A stretch of 39,045 nt of DNA, from assembly GCA_902609185.1 (NCBI GenBank), contig CACLQX010000004.1, positions 1 to 39,045 on the forward strand. Direction: 5' to 3'. The DNA comes from an uncultured Bacteroidota bacterium (lineage in GTDB: Bacteria; Bacteroidota; Bacteroidia; Flavobacteriales; Flavobacteriaceae). Below the pieces are notes generated by a model. The model searched no databases and was not told the DNA's origin. It saw only the letters and a list, made by a program, of their open reading frames with translations. The position numbers and the translations under genes were made by a program. Shown here one piece after another: positions 1-8,836 of this stretch (its first letter is position 1; every line of letters begins with the position of its first letter).

Positions 1-1
1 A

Positions 2-583
2 CAAATTGAATTATCTGATATTTTATCCAGATTAAAATTAAAAAAAGGTAATTACTTTGTCGTGTCAGCCCATCGGGAAGAGAATATAAATTCTGTTAAT
101 TTTTTCAAATTGATAGAATCACTAAATGCTATAGCTGATAAATATAAATACCCTATTATTTTTTCAACTCACCCTCGCACTAGAAATAAAATTGAAGAAA
201 CAAGGGTGCATTTAAATAAATTGATTAAACTGATAAAACCTTTAGGTTTTCATGATTACAATAATTTACAGAATAATTCTAAAGTAGTTTTGTCAGACAG
301 TGGGACTATTTCTGAAGAATCATCAATTTCAAATTTTCCTGCATTAAATATAAGAGAAGCCCATGAACGACCCGAAGCTATGGAAGAAGCGTCTGTCATG
401 ATGGTAGGATTAAATACTGAACGTATTTTACAGGCTATAGAATTAATTAGCAAACAGCCTAGAGGAAGGGCAAGGCTTTTACGCGAAGTAAATGACTATT
501 CCATGCCAAATGTTTCAGATAAAGTAGTCCGTATTATCTTAAGTTACACAGATTATGTGAACAGGGTAGTTTGGAATAAATAA
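2..583 (+). CDS. fnlC: UDP-N-acetyl-L-fucosamine synthase-like / UDP-GlcNAc 2-epimerase family (FnlC/WbjD type), 5' truncated by window edge
   Basis: Frame is open from base 2 (QIELSDILSRLKLKKGNYFVVSAHREENI...), so the ORF-track start at 62 is an edge artefact. Motifs SAHREENI, SDSGTISEESSISNFPALNIREAHERPEAMEEASVMMVGL resemble FnlC/WbjD more than WecB. Followed directly by a WbuB-like GT. Confidence 0.82.
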   Translation, partial: QIELSDILSRLKLKKGNYFVVSAHREENINSVNFFKLIESLNAIADKYKYPIIFSTHPRTRNKIEETRVHLNKLIKLIKPLGFHDYNNLQNNSKVVLSDSGTISEESSISNFPALNIREAHERPEAMEEASVMMVGLNTERILQAIELISKQPRGRARLLREVNDYSMPNVSDKVVRIILSYTDYVNRVVWNK

Positions 584-584
584 A

Positions 585-1796
585 ATGAAAATACTTGTAG
601 TAACTCAGCATTTTTATCCAGAAAATTTTAAAATTAATGACTTTTGCTCTGAATTGATTAAAAGGGGGAATCACTTAACTATTCTAACTGGCAAACCAAA
701 TTATCCAGGTGGAAAATACTTCATGGGTTATAGTTTATTTTCAAAGCACAAAGAATTTTTCCATGGAGCAGAAATTATTAGGGTACCTGTCATTGCCAGA
801 GGCAATGGTTCTAACTTTAAATTATTTTTAAACTATATTTCTTTTTCTTTTTTTGGATCACTTTTTACTTTTTTTCACAGAAAAAAATATGATTTTTCTT
901 TTGTTTTTGCAGTTTCACCAATTACAGCTGCCATACCTGCAATAATTCATAGGATTTTTCATGGAACAAAAATGTTTTTATGGGTTTTAGATTTATGGCC
1001 AGAAAGTGTTGAAGTGACAGGAAGACTTAAAAGTTCCATTTTGAAGAGGATGCTGTCATTATTGGTCCAATTTATTTATAGGCAATCTGATAAAATTTTT
1101 ATCTCATCCCGATCTATGAAATCATCAATTAAAGAAAAAATTAGATCTAAAAATTTTAAAGAGATTTATTATATGCCAAATTGGGCTGAGGATAATATTT
1201 TTGAAAAAAGTGTAGATTTTAAAAAATATTTATCGCTAATGCCAAGTGGTTTTAAAATAATGTTTGCTGGTAATATTGCTTCTGGCCAGGACATACCATC
1301 ATTACTTAAAACAGCTTCAATATTAAAAAGGTCCAATAATATAAAATTTATTTTTGTTGGAGATGGTACATTAAAAAACTATTTGGTTGATCAAATCAGA
1401 AAATTAAAACTCGATAAAACAGTTTATTATTTAGGAAGTTTTCCTGTAACTGAAATGGCAAGTTTATACTATCATGCCGATATGATGATGCTATCTCTTA
1501 GAGATGAATACATATATTCATGTACAATTCCAGGAAAGCTGCAAGGTTATCTTGCTTCCAAAAAAGCAGTTGCAGCAATGATTAGTGGAGAAACAAATAG
1601 AATAATAAAACAAGCATCATGTGGAATCACAGTTGAAGCTGAAAATTATACTAAATTTGCATCAGAAATATTAAAAATATCAAAAATTAAACCCAAACTA
1701 TTAAAAGAAAAAGAAGAAAATGGGTATAAGTATTACCAAGAAAATTTTAATAAAAAAATTATAATTGAAAATTTTATAGAAAGAGTGTCTTTGTGA
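585..1796 (+). CDS. wbuB: Glycosyltransferase family 4, WbuB-like (probable L-FucNAc transferase)
   Basis: N-term MKILVVTQHFYPENFKINDFCSELIKRGNHLTILTGKPNYPGG typical of WbuB-like GT4; adjacent to FnlC-type epimerase. Confidence 0.8.
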   Translation: MKILVVTQHFYPENFKINDFCSELIKRGNHLTILTGKPNYPGGKYFMGYSLFSKHKEFFHGAEIIRVPVIARGNGSNFKLFLNYISFSFFGSLFTFFHRKKYDFSFVFAVSPITAAIPAIIHRIFHGTKMFLWVLDLWPESVEVTGRLKSSILKRMLSLLVQFIYRQSDKIFISSRSMKSSIKEKIRSKNFKEIYYMPNWAEDNIFEKSVDFKKYLSLMPSGFKIMFAGNIASGQDIPSLLKTASILKRSNNIKFIFVGDGTLKNYLVDQIRKLKLDKTVYYLGSFPVTEMASLYYHADMMMLSLRDEYIYSCTIPGKLQGYLASKKAVAAMISGETNRIIKQASCGITVEAENYTKFASEILKISKIKPKLLKEKEENGYKYYQENFNKKIIIENFIERVSL

Positions 1797-1824
1797 GATC
1801 AGCGAAAAAATCGATTAAATTAAA

Positions 1825-2061
1825 ATGAAAAAAATATTAGAATTAATAAACATTGTACTTGAAAATAGAGATAAAGTTAAACTTGAAGAAATATCTGAGT
1901 CATCAGATTTGAGAACTGATTGTGGTCTAGACTCTTTAGACCTTGCTGAGCTAACAGTTCGAATCGAAGCTGAATATGATATTGATATTTTTGAAGAAGG
2001 TGTAATAACTACGATCGGAGAAATCTTAAATAAGTTAGACTTAGAAAAAACAGATGAGTAA
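1825..2061 (+). CDS. Acyl carrier protein
   Basis: 78 aa, acidic, DCGLDSLDLAELTVRIEAEYDIDI phosphopantetheine-attachment motif (Ser37 in DSLD). Confidence 0.9.
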   Translation: MKKILELINIVLENRDKVKLEEISESSDLRTDCGLDSLDLAELTVRIEAEYDIDIFEEGVITTIGEILNKLDLEKTDE

Positions 2062-3292
2062 AACATTTTATTATGACAATATTGAAGGAAAAAATATTAG
2101 TTATAATAAATTATTGAATGATTTATCTAATACAAACTCATATTCAACATATTGTAGAAGCAATTCATATTATTCGATTTTTAAGCATATTATTCTTTCC
2201 TTGATTACAGGGAAGGAAATTATACTGCTTGACAATGACTTTTCGCAAGAAGAAATCCATAAGCTTATTGGATATAATAAAAACATTTTTGATATTAAAT
2301 CAATCGATCCAATTGGTCAAATCAATTTTAATGATATTATTGATAAAATTAAATTAAATGGTGCTACTTGTAAATTAACCTTGTTTACTTCGGGGACGAC
2401 CGGTATGCCAAAAAAAATTTCTCATAATTTTGATTCGTTATCTCGTTTTGTTAAAAAAGAAGAAAGTAGGAAAAATGATATTTGGGGTTTTGCATACAAT
2501 CCTACACATATGGCTGGCTTACAAGTTTTTTTTCAAGCACTTTTAAATCAAAATACAATTGTTAGGCTTTTTGGTGTTGAAAGAGTCACGTCTTTAAATT
2601 TAATTAACGAATTTAAAATAACAAATATTTCTGCTACACCTACATTTTACCGACTATTACTTCCCGCTGATCATATATGTAATAGTGTAAGAAATTTGAC
2701 CTCCGGAGGTGAAAAGTTTGATTTCAGAACCTTAAAAAAAGTGAAACAGATGTTTCCGAAATGCAGAGTGAGAAATGTTTATGCATCAACAGAAGCAGGG
2801 ACTATATTTGCTTCTGAGGGGGAGGAATTTACAATAAAGTCAGACACAAGTCATTTAATAAAAATAATTGAAGATGAACTCTATATTCATGAGTCATTAA
2901 TTGGCGAGTCAGAAAGTTTGGTAACAGTTGACGGATGGTATCCGACTGGTGATATGATTAGTGTTGTTTCTGAAAACCCGTATTTATTCCGTTTTATCTC
3001 TAGAAAAAATGAAAGTATTAATTCAGGTGGTTACAAAATTAATCCAAGTGAGGTAGAGGATATAATTCGTAGTTTTGATGGAGTAATTGATGTTTATGTT
3101 TTTGCAAAAAAAAATAGCATTTTGGGTAACATAATATGTTGTCAAGTTGTTAGCTCAAATAAATTCTTAACAGAAAAAAGACTCAGGTTACTCTTAAAAG
3201 ATAAACTTCAAGAATTTAAAATCCCTAGACTAATAACATTTGTAAAATCTATCAAAACATCTAGAACAGGTAAACTTTTGAGAAAAAATTAA
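2054..3292 (+). CDS. AMP-dependent synthetase/ligase (ANL family), probable acyl-ACP/acyl-CoA ligase
   Basis: LTLFTSGTTGMPKKI (A3), YASTEAG (A5), YPTGDM (A7), SRTGKLLRK (A10). 8-bp overlap with the ACP gene. Confidence 0.88.
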   Translation: MSKTFYYDNIEGKNISYNKLLNDLSNTNSYSTYCRSNSYYSIFKHIILSLITGKEIILLDNDFSQEEIHKLIGYNKNIFDIKSIDPIGQINFNDIIDKIKLNGATCKLTLFTSGTTGMPKKISHNFDSLSRFVKKEESRKNDIWGFAYNPTHMAGLQVFFQALLNQNTIVRLFGVERVTSLNLINEFKITNISATPTFYRLLLPADHICNSVRNLTSGGEKFDFRTLKKVKQMFPKCRVRNVYASTEAGTIFASEGEEFTIKSDTSHLIKIIEDELYIHESLIGESESLVTVDGWYPTGDMISVVSENPYLFRFISRKNESINSGGYKINPSEVEDIIRSFDGVIDVYVFAKKNSILGNIICCQVVSSNKFLTEKRLRLLLKDKLQEFKIPRLITFVKSIKTSRTGKLLRKN

Positions 3293-3300
3293 TAACTAAA

Positions 3301-4029
3301 ATGAAAAATATATTAATATCTGGTGTATCTAGAGGTTTGGGATTAGAAATTACTAAATCTCTTTTAAAAAAAGAAAATATTTGTGTTTATGGTTTTAGCA
3401 GAGCAAAAACAAAAGAGTTTGAATTTTTAAAAGAAAAAAATCCTGAGAAATTGAAATGGATGTCATATGATATGTCTAATATAAGTGATATTCGAAATAA
3501 AATTTTTAAAGAATTTATTGGTTTGAAAACTCCATTGCATGGTTTTGTTAACAATGCAGCCATATCATATGATGATATTATTACAAATCTTAATTACGAA
3601 CCTTTATTAAAAATGTATAAAATCAATGTTTTTGGACCAATGATGATTACTAAACATGTTATACGTCAATTCTTATTACACAACGTGAAGGGCAGTATAG
3701 TCCATGTTTCCTCAATCAGTGCTCATACAGGATATAAAGGTTTAGCAATGTATGCGTCTAGCAAAGGGGCTTTGGAAGCATTTTCAAAAAATTCTGCTCG
3801 TGAATGGGGTGAAAGAGGGATTCGTTCAAATTCATTAGTAGCTGGATTTATGGAGACAGATATGAGTTCAACTCTTTCTGTAGATCAGAAAAATAGGATT
3901 TTTAAACGAACATCAATGAAGGTGCCAACGACGAAAAGATCAGTTTCTGAAACAATCATATTTTTACTTTCTGAATCTGCTGAGTCAATCACGGGCCAAA
4001 ATATTCACGTTGATTCGGGTACTATTTAA
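3301..4029 (+). CDS. SDR-family oxidoreductase (FabG-like)
   Basis: GVSRGLG cofactor motif, NNAA, VHVSSIS, YASSK catalytic motif, C-term SESAESITGQNIHVDSG. Confidence 0.9.
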   Translation: MKNILISGVSRGLGLEITKSLLKKENICVYGFSRAKTKEFEFLKEKNPEKLKWMSYDMSNISDIRNKIFKEFIGLKTPLHGFVNNAAISYDDIITNLNYEPLLKMYKINVFGPMMITKHVIRQFLLHNVKGSIVHVSSISAHTGYKGLAMYASSKGALEAFSKNSAREWGERGIRSNSLVAGFMETDMSSTLSVDQKNRIFKRTSMKVPTTKRSVSETIIFLLSESAESITGQNIHVDSGTI

Positions 4030-5000
4030 TGATAATAAAAATTTGTAAAACATCTGAATGGGATAATAAATTATGGGTTAATTATTGTGATAATTTTAAT
4101 TCTGTATTTAAAAAACAATTAAAAGTTTCTGATTTTAAAAGGAAGTACAAAATAACCATTGACGGACTCTCCTATCACGCACTGCTTTATAATGATAGAT
4201 TTGAAGTTATTGGTAGTTGTACTGTTATTCCTTTTGCTTATAAAAAAAATAAAAAATTAATTAAGATTGGTCTAGTTGTGGATGTATTTATTCTTGAAAG
4301 TTATAGAACTGACCCCTTAATTTTGAGAAGAATGTATACTGAGTTAAAGAAATTTTTAATTTCTAATAATTTTGTTTCAGTCATTGCTGTACCTAATGAA
4401 ATTTCATATGCATATTGGAAAAGTGTTGTTAAATGGAAAGATGTTGGTAATTTATCTTATTGGGTCCTACCAATAAGGTTAGGGAATATCTTAAAAAAAG
4501 TAAAAATATTAAACTTGATATCCTTACTTTTCGTAAAAATTTTGATTTTAATTAATAAGATATTGTTGTTAGTTGTTAATAGAATAGAAAAAAAATCTTT
4601 ATACGAATTAAATTTAGATAAAACATTTATCAAACATAGGTATTCAAAAAAATACAATAAAATTATTTCTGGCGATGTTACTTTTTATTATCGAATTTAC
4701 AACGAAAATGGTGTCCAAACAGCTTACTTGATAGATGCTAGGCAAGGAAATAAACTTTCATTTAAAGCTTTAATAAGGAGTGCTAATTATATCATTCAGA
4801 ATACTAATGCAGATTTGATCTTATATATTGGATCTATGAATTTATTTCAAACATTATTTTTAAAATCTCCAAAAAAATTTGAACCAAAAAGACTACCATT
4901 AACATGCGACATATTAGAAGAAAAAAATTTGAATAAATACTCTGATATGTTTGATATAAAAAATTGGAATTTTGGTTTGCTAAATTATGACGTTAGATAA
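4029..5000 (+). CDS. Putative GNAT-like N-acyltransferase
   Basis: 323 aa; N-terminal half (FEVIGSCTVIPFAYKK...IGLVVDVFILESYRTDPLILRRMYTELKKFL) reads like a GNAT fold; start overlaps SDR stop (TAATG). Confidence 0.5.
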   Translation: MIIKICKTSEWDNKLWVNYCDNFNSVFKKQLKVSDFKRKYKITIDGLSYHALLYNDRFEVIGSCTVIPFAYKKNKKLIKIGLVVDVFILESYRTDPLILRRMYTELKKFLISNNFVSVIAVPNEISYAYWKSVVKWKDVGNLSYWVLPIRLGNILKKVKILNLISLLFVKILILINKILLLVVNRIEKKSLYELNLDKTFIKHRYSKKYNKIISGDVTFYYRIYNENGVQTAYLIDARQGNKLSFKALIRSANYIIQNTNADLILYIGSMNLFQTLFLKSPKKFEPKRLPLTCDILEEKNLNKYSDMFDIKNWNFGLLNYDVR

Positions 5001-5010
5001 AAATTAAATA

Positions 5011-5859
5011 ATGAACATACTTACATTTGACGTAGAGGATTGGTTTCATTTATTAGATCACAAATCCACAAAATCTGAAAAAGTATGGCTTAACTATGAG
5101 AGCAGGATACATTCCAATATGGAGCGTATTTACAAAATATTGGACAATACCAATCAAAAAGCTACTTTTTTTTGTTTAGGTTGGGTTGCAAAAACTTATC
5201 CAGAAATTATTAGAAAAATTATTGATAAGGGTCATGAAATAGGATCACATTCCCACTTACATCAACTAGTCTACGAACAAACACCTGAGATTTTTAAAAA
5301 AGATCTTGAATGTTCTATTAAAACTATTGAGGATATCTGTGGTCAAAAAGTAATTTATTATAGAGCTCCTGGTTTTTCAATAACAAAAAAAAATATATGG
5401 GCATTTGAAATTATGCATGAGCTGGGTATAAAAATAGACTGTTCAATTTTTCCATCAAAAAGATCGCATGGTGGCTTTCCTTCCTTCAAAAATCAAGAAC
5501 CAGTTATTGTGAGCTACAATGGCATAACTCTAAAAGAACTGCCTATTAATTATTATACAATATTAAATAAGCCAATTATTTATTCTGGTGGCGGATATTT
5601 CCGATTATTTCCTTATTATTTAATTAATAAATGGTCTAAAAACTCTAAGTATGTTATGACTTATTTTCACCCACGTGATTTTGATAAAAATCAACCAATA
5701 ATCAGTGACTTATCCTTAGCAAGAAAATTCAAATCTTATGTTGGCTTAAGTGGGGCAGCAACTAAATTAGAAACTTGGCTTAATAATGACCAGTTTTTAG
5801 ATGTATCAACAGCAGATCAAAAAATTAATTGGAATGAAGTTCCAGTTGTGAAGCTATAG
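5011..5859 (+). CDS. Polysaccharide deacetylase family protein (XrtA/exosortase-associated type)
   Basis: NILTFDVEDWFHL, ESRIHSNMERIYKILDNTNQKATFFCLGWVAKTYPEIIRKIIDKGHEIGSHSHLHQLVYEQTP, YRAPGFSI motifs. Confidence 0.88.
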   Translation: MNILTFDVEDWFHLLDHKSTKSEKVWLNYESRIHSNMERIYKILDNTNQKATFFCLGWVAKTYPEIIRKIIDKGHEIGSHSHLHQLVYEQTPEIFKKDLECSIKTIEDICGQKVIYYRAPGFSITKKNIWAFEIMHELGIKIDCSIFPSKRSHGGFPSFKNQEPVIVSYNGITLKELPINYYTILNKPIIYSGGGYFRLFPYYLINKWSKNSKYVMTYFHPRDFDKNQPIISDLSLARKFKSYVGLSGAATKLETWLNNDQFLDVSTADQKINWNEVPVVKL

Positions 5860-5974
5860 TTTTGTCAATAGATATTTTATTTTTACAAATAAAGTTTATT
5901 TGACTTAAAAAATTGAAACAACATAATTAAATAAGTTATTATCTCCTAAATTTAAAAACCTAATAAAGAATGAT

Positions 5975-6994
5975 ATGAAAAAAATATTAGTTACTGGTGG
6001 AGCAGGCTTTATAGGATCTCATCTAGTAAGATTATTAGTCAATAAATATTCTGACTATCAAATTATAAACATGGATATATTAACCTATGCTGGTAATCTA
6101 GAAAATTTAAAAGATATTCAAGCTAAAAAAAATTACACATTCGTTAGATGTGACATTTGTAATTTTGGAGAGGTTCAACAGGTTTTTGAAAAATATCAAA
6201 TTGACAGTGTAATACATCTAGCAGCAGAATCTCACGTAGACCGTTCTATTGAAGATCCTTTTTCCTTTGCAAAAACCAATGTAATGGGAACTTTAAGTTT
6301 ACTCCAAGTAGCAAAAGATTACTGGTCAAAAGATTTTAATGATAAACTATTTTATCACGTATCTACTGATGAGGTATATGGTTCACTAGGAGCAAGTGGA
6401 TTTTTTACCGAAAAGAGTAGCTACGACCCTCATTCACCATATTCTGCATCCAAGGCATCCTCTGATCATTTTGTAAGAGCTTTTGGGGATACATACGGCT
6501 TACCAATCGTTATATCTAATTGCTCGAATAATTACGGTTCGTATCAGTTTCCTGAGAAATTAATTCCATTATTTATCAATAACATAGTGAACAATAAACC
6601 ATTGCCAGTATATGGAAGAGGTCAAAATGTTAGGGATTGGTTATTTGTAAATGACCATGCAAGAGCAATTGATGTAATTTTTCATAAAGCTAAATTGGGA
6701 AATACATATAATATTGGTGGTTTTAACGAGTGGAAAAATATTGATTTAATTAAAGTAATTATAAAAACTGTAGATCGCTTGCTTGGAAGAAAAGAAGGAA
6801 CTTCTCTTAAACTTATTAATTTTGTCAAGGATAGAGCTGGTCATGATTTACGCTATGCAATAGACTCTTCAAAGTTAAAGAATGAATTAGGCTGGAAGCC
6901 ATCTTTGCAATTTGAAGAAGGAATAGAAAAAACAGTTAAATGGTATTTAGATAATGATAAATGGCTAAAAAATATCTCCTCTAAACAACACTAA
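5975..6994 (+). CDS. rfbB: dTDP-glucose 4,6-dehydratase
   Basis: ILVTGGAGFIGSHLVR, HLAAESHVDRSI, HVSTDEVYGSLG, YSASKASSDHFVRAF, NCSNNYGSYQFPEKLIPL. Confidence 0.96.
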   Translation: MKKILVTGGAGFIGSHLVRLLVNKYSDYQIINMDILTYAGNLENLKDIQAKKNYTFVRCDICNFGEVQQVFEKYQIDSVIHLAAESHVDRSIEDPFSFAKTNVMGTLSLLQVAKDYWSKDFNDKLFYHVSTDEVYGSLGASGFFTEKSSYDPHSPYSASKASSDHFVRAFGDTYGLPIVISNCSNNYGSYQFPEKLIPLFINNIVNNKPLPVYGRGQNVRDWLFVNDHARAIDVIFHKAKLGNTYNIGGFNEWKNIDLIKVIIKTVDRLLGRKEGTSLKLINFVKDRAGHDLRYAIDSSKLKNELGWKPSLQFEEGIEKTVKWYLDNDKWLKNISSKQH

Positions 6995-7154
6995 TTTATT
7001 ATTAATTAAATCACGAAAAACAAATAAACTATTTTGTTTATGTATTATTTAGTCATTTTTTTTTAAAAAGCCAAAATGATTATTTTTAATATGTTATCTA
7101 TTTATTTAAAGAAAATATACTCTGTTCTCTAGCATTTGAAAAAAACTTATATCA

Positions 7155-8288
7155 TTGAATTATAAAGAAACATTCTACTTTATCGCAAAATGCTTAACCC
7201 TTACTTTAGAAAGTAAAAATAAAGAAGAAATTAAAAAACAATTAATTTCAAATACCATAGATTGGGATGGGGTAGTGAAAATAAGCACTAATCATTATGT
7301 TTTACCCGCATTGTTCTGTAATTTGTATCGAGCCAATTTTCTACACTATTTACCTAAAGATTTAGTTGATTACATGAAATATATTACCAAGTTAAATAAA
7401 GAAAGGAATTTAAAAATCATTACTCAAGCTAAAAACTTAAATAAGCTATTAATTGCTAATAAAATTAGACCCATATTTTTGAAAGGAACTGCAAACTTAT
7501 TAGCAGGAATCTATGAAGATATTGCTGAAAGAATGGTAGGGGATATCGACTTTATTTTTTCAGAGAAAGACTATCCCAAAGCAATTACTTTATTAAAAAA
7601 TAATGAATACCGTGAAGTGGAAAAGTATGACTATTCTTTTTCAACGGAAAATCCATTTTTTCCTGGTGAAAAACATTATCCAAGGCTTGAAAAAGAAGAC
7701 CAAGTTGCAGCTATTGAAATTCACCATAAAATATTAGTTAAAAAAAAATATTTAAATGAATTTAATTATAGTTTAATAGAAAAAGATTGTCAGATTGTAG
7801 ACAAAATAAGAATTTTGAGCTATTCCAATAAATTAAAATTAACTATTATAGCTAACCAAATTAATGATAGTGGTTTTAAATTTAAAAATATACCTCTACG
7901 TAATGCCTACGATGTTTTTATTTTATCTAAAAAAACAAATGCAAAGGCTGCAGTGAATACTCTAGAGAGGCTAAATCACCCTTTAAATTGTTTTCTAGCT
8001 GCTTGTTTTGAGATTTTTAGTCAGGCAGATAGTTTAAAGTATAATGTAAATAAAAAAACAGGCACTTATTTGGGTATTTTTAAGAAACAATTTGCAAATA
8101 TAAAGGCAACAAAAAGTAGATGGAAAATGATCCAAATTTATTTATTTTTAATGACTAGGTTAGATATTATTTATAAATCCATTTTCTACAAAAAGTACCG
8201 GGCCTGGTTAGTTAAAAGGATTAGAAATAAAAACTGGCGTAAGCAGAAGATAGCTAATTTGATTTTTAAAAAATATTTAGCCAAATAA
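7155..8288 (+). CDS. Nucleotidyltransferase family protein (PF14907-like), TTG start
   Basis: PIFLKGTANLLAGIYEDIAERMVGDIDFIFSEKDYPKAITLL and AAIEIHHKI, typical of the uncharacterised nucleotidyltransferase family in Bacteroidetes glycan loci. No in-frame ATG near the 5' end. Confidence 0.7.
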   Translation: MNYKETFYFIAKCLTLTLESKNKEEIKKQLISNTIDWDGVVKISTNHYVLPALFCNLYRANFLHYLPKDLVDYMKYITKLNKERNLKIITQAKNLNKLLIANKIRPIFLKGTANLLAGIYEDIAERMVGDIDFIFSEKDYPKAITLLKNNEYREVEKYDYSFSTENPFFPGEKHYPRLEKEDQVAAIEIHHKILVKKKYLNEFNYSLIEKDCQIVDKIRILSYSNKLKLTIIANQINDSGFKFKNIPLRNAYDVFILSKKTNAKAAVNTLERLNHPLNCFLAACFEIFSQADSLKYNVNKKTGTYLGIFKKQFANIKATKSRWKMIQIYLFLMTRLDIIYKSIFYKKYRAWLVKRIRNKNWRKQKIANLIFKKYLAK

Positions 8289-8836
8289 TGAACTTAATAA
8301 AAACAAAAATTAAAGGTTTAGTGAAATTAAAGCCATTAATTATAAGTGATAAAAGAGGTAGTTTTATAGAATCATATAATAAAAAGAGTTTAGATAGATT
8401 ATTAGGATCTAAAAATTTTATTCAAGATAATGAATCTGAATCCCACAAAGGTGTTTTGAGGGGCTTACATTTTCAAAGACCTCCTCATACCCAATCTAAA
8501 TTAGTTCGTTGTGTAAAAGGTGTTGTGCTAGATATTGCTTTAGACCTTCGAAAGCAATCAAAAACTTATGGGCAATATATTACTATGGTTTTATCAAGTG
8601 AAAATAAAGAACAAATATTTATTCCTAGAGGTTTTGCACATGGTTTTATAGTCATGAGTGAATATGCAATCCTTTCTTATAAAGTAGATAATTATTACAA
8701 TTCTAAATCTGAGGGTGGGATAATTTGGAATGATCCAAGTTTGAATATAGACTGGAAAATAAATAAAAATGAAATTATACTTTCCGAAAAAGATGCAATG
8801 TTACCGACATTAAATAATTTTTTAAGCCCTTTCTAA
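8288..8836 (+). CDS. rfbC: dTDP-4-dehydrorhamnose 3,5-epimerase
   Basis: DKRGSFIESYNKKS, FIQDNESESHKGVLRGLHFQRPPHTQSKLVRCVKGVVLDIALDLRK, FIPRGFAHGFIV. Confidence 0.96.
   Translation: MNLIKTKIKGLVKLKPLIISDKRGSFIESYNKKSLDRLLGSKNFIQDNESESHKGVLRGLHFQRPPHTQSKLVRCVKGVVLDIALDLRKQSKTYGQYITMVLSSENKEQIFIPRGFAHGFIVMSEYAILSYKVDNYYNSKSEGGIIWNDPSLNIDWKINKNEIILSEKDAMLPTLNNFLSPF

Noticed and set aside
1815-2066. 83-aa minus ORF over the ACP gene
   Set aside because: Ser-rich mirror of the ACP; the ACP motif on plus is unambiguous.
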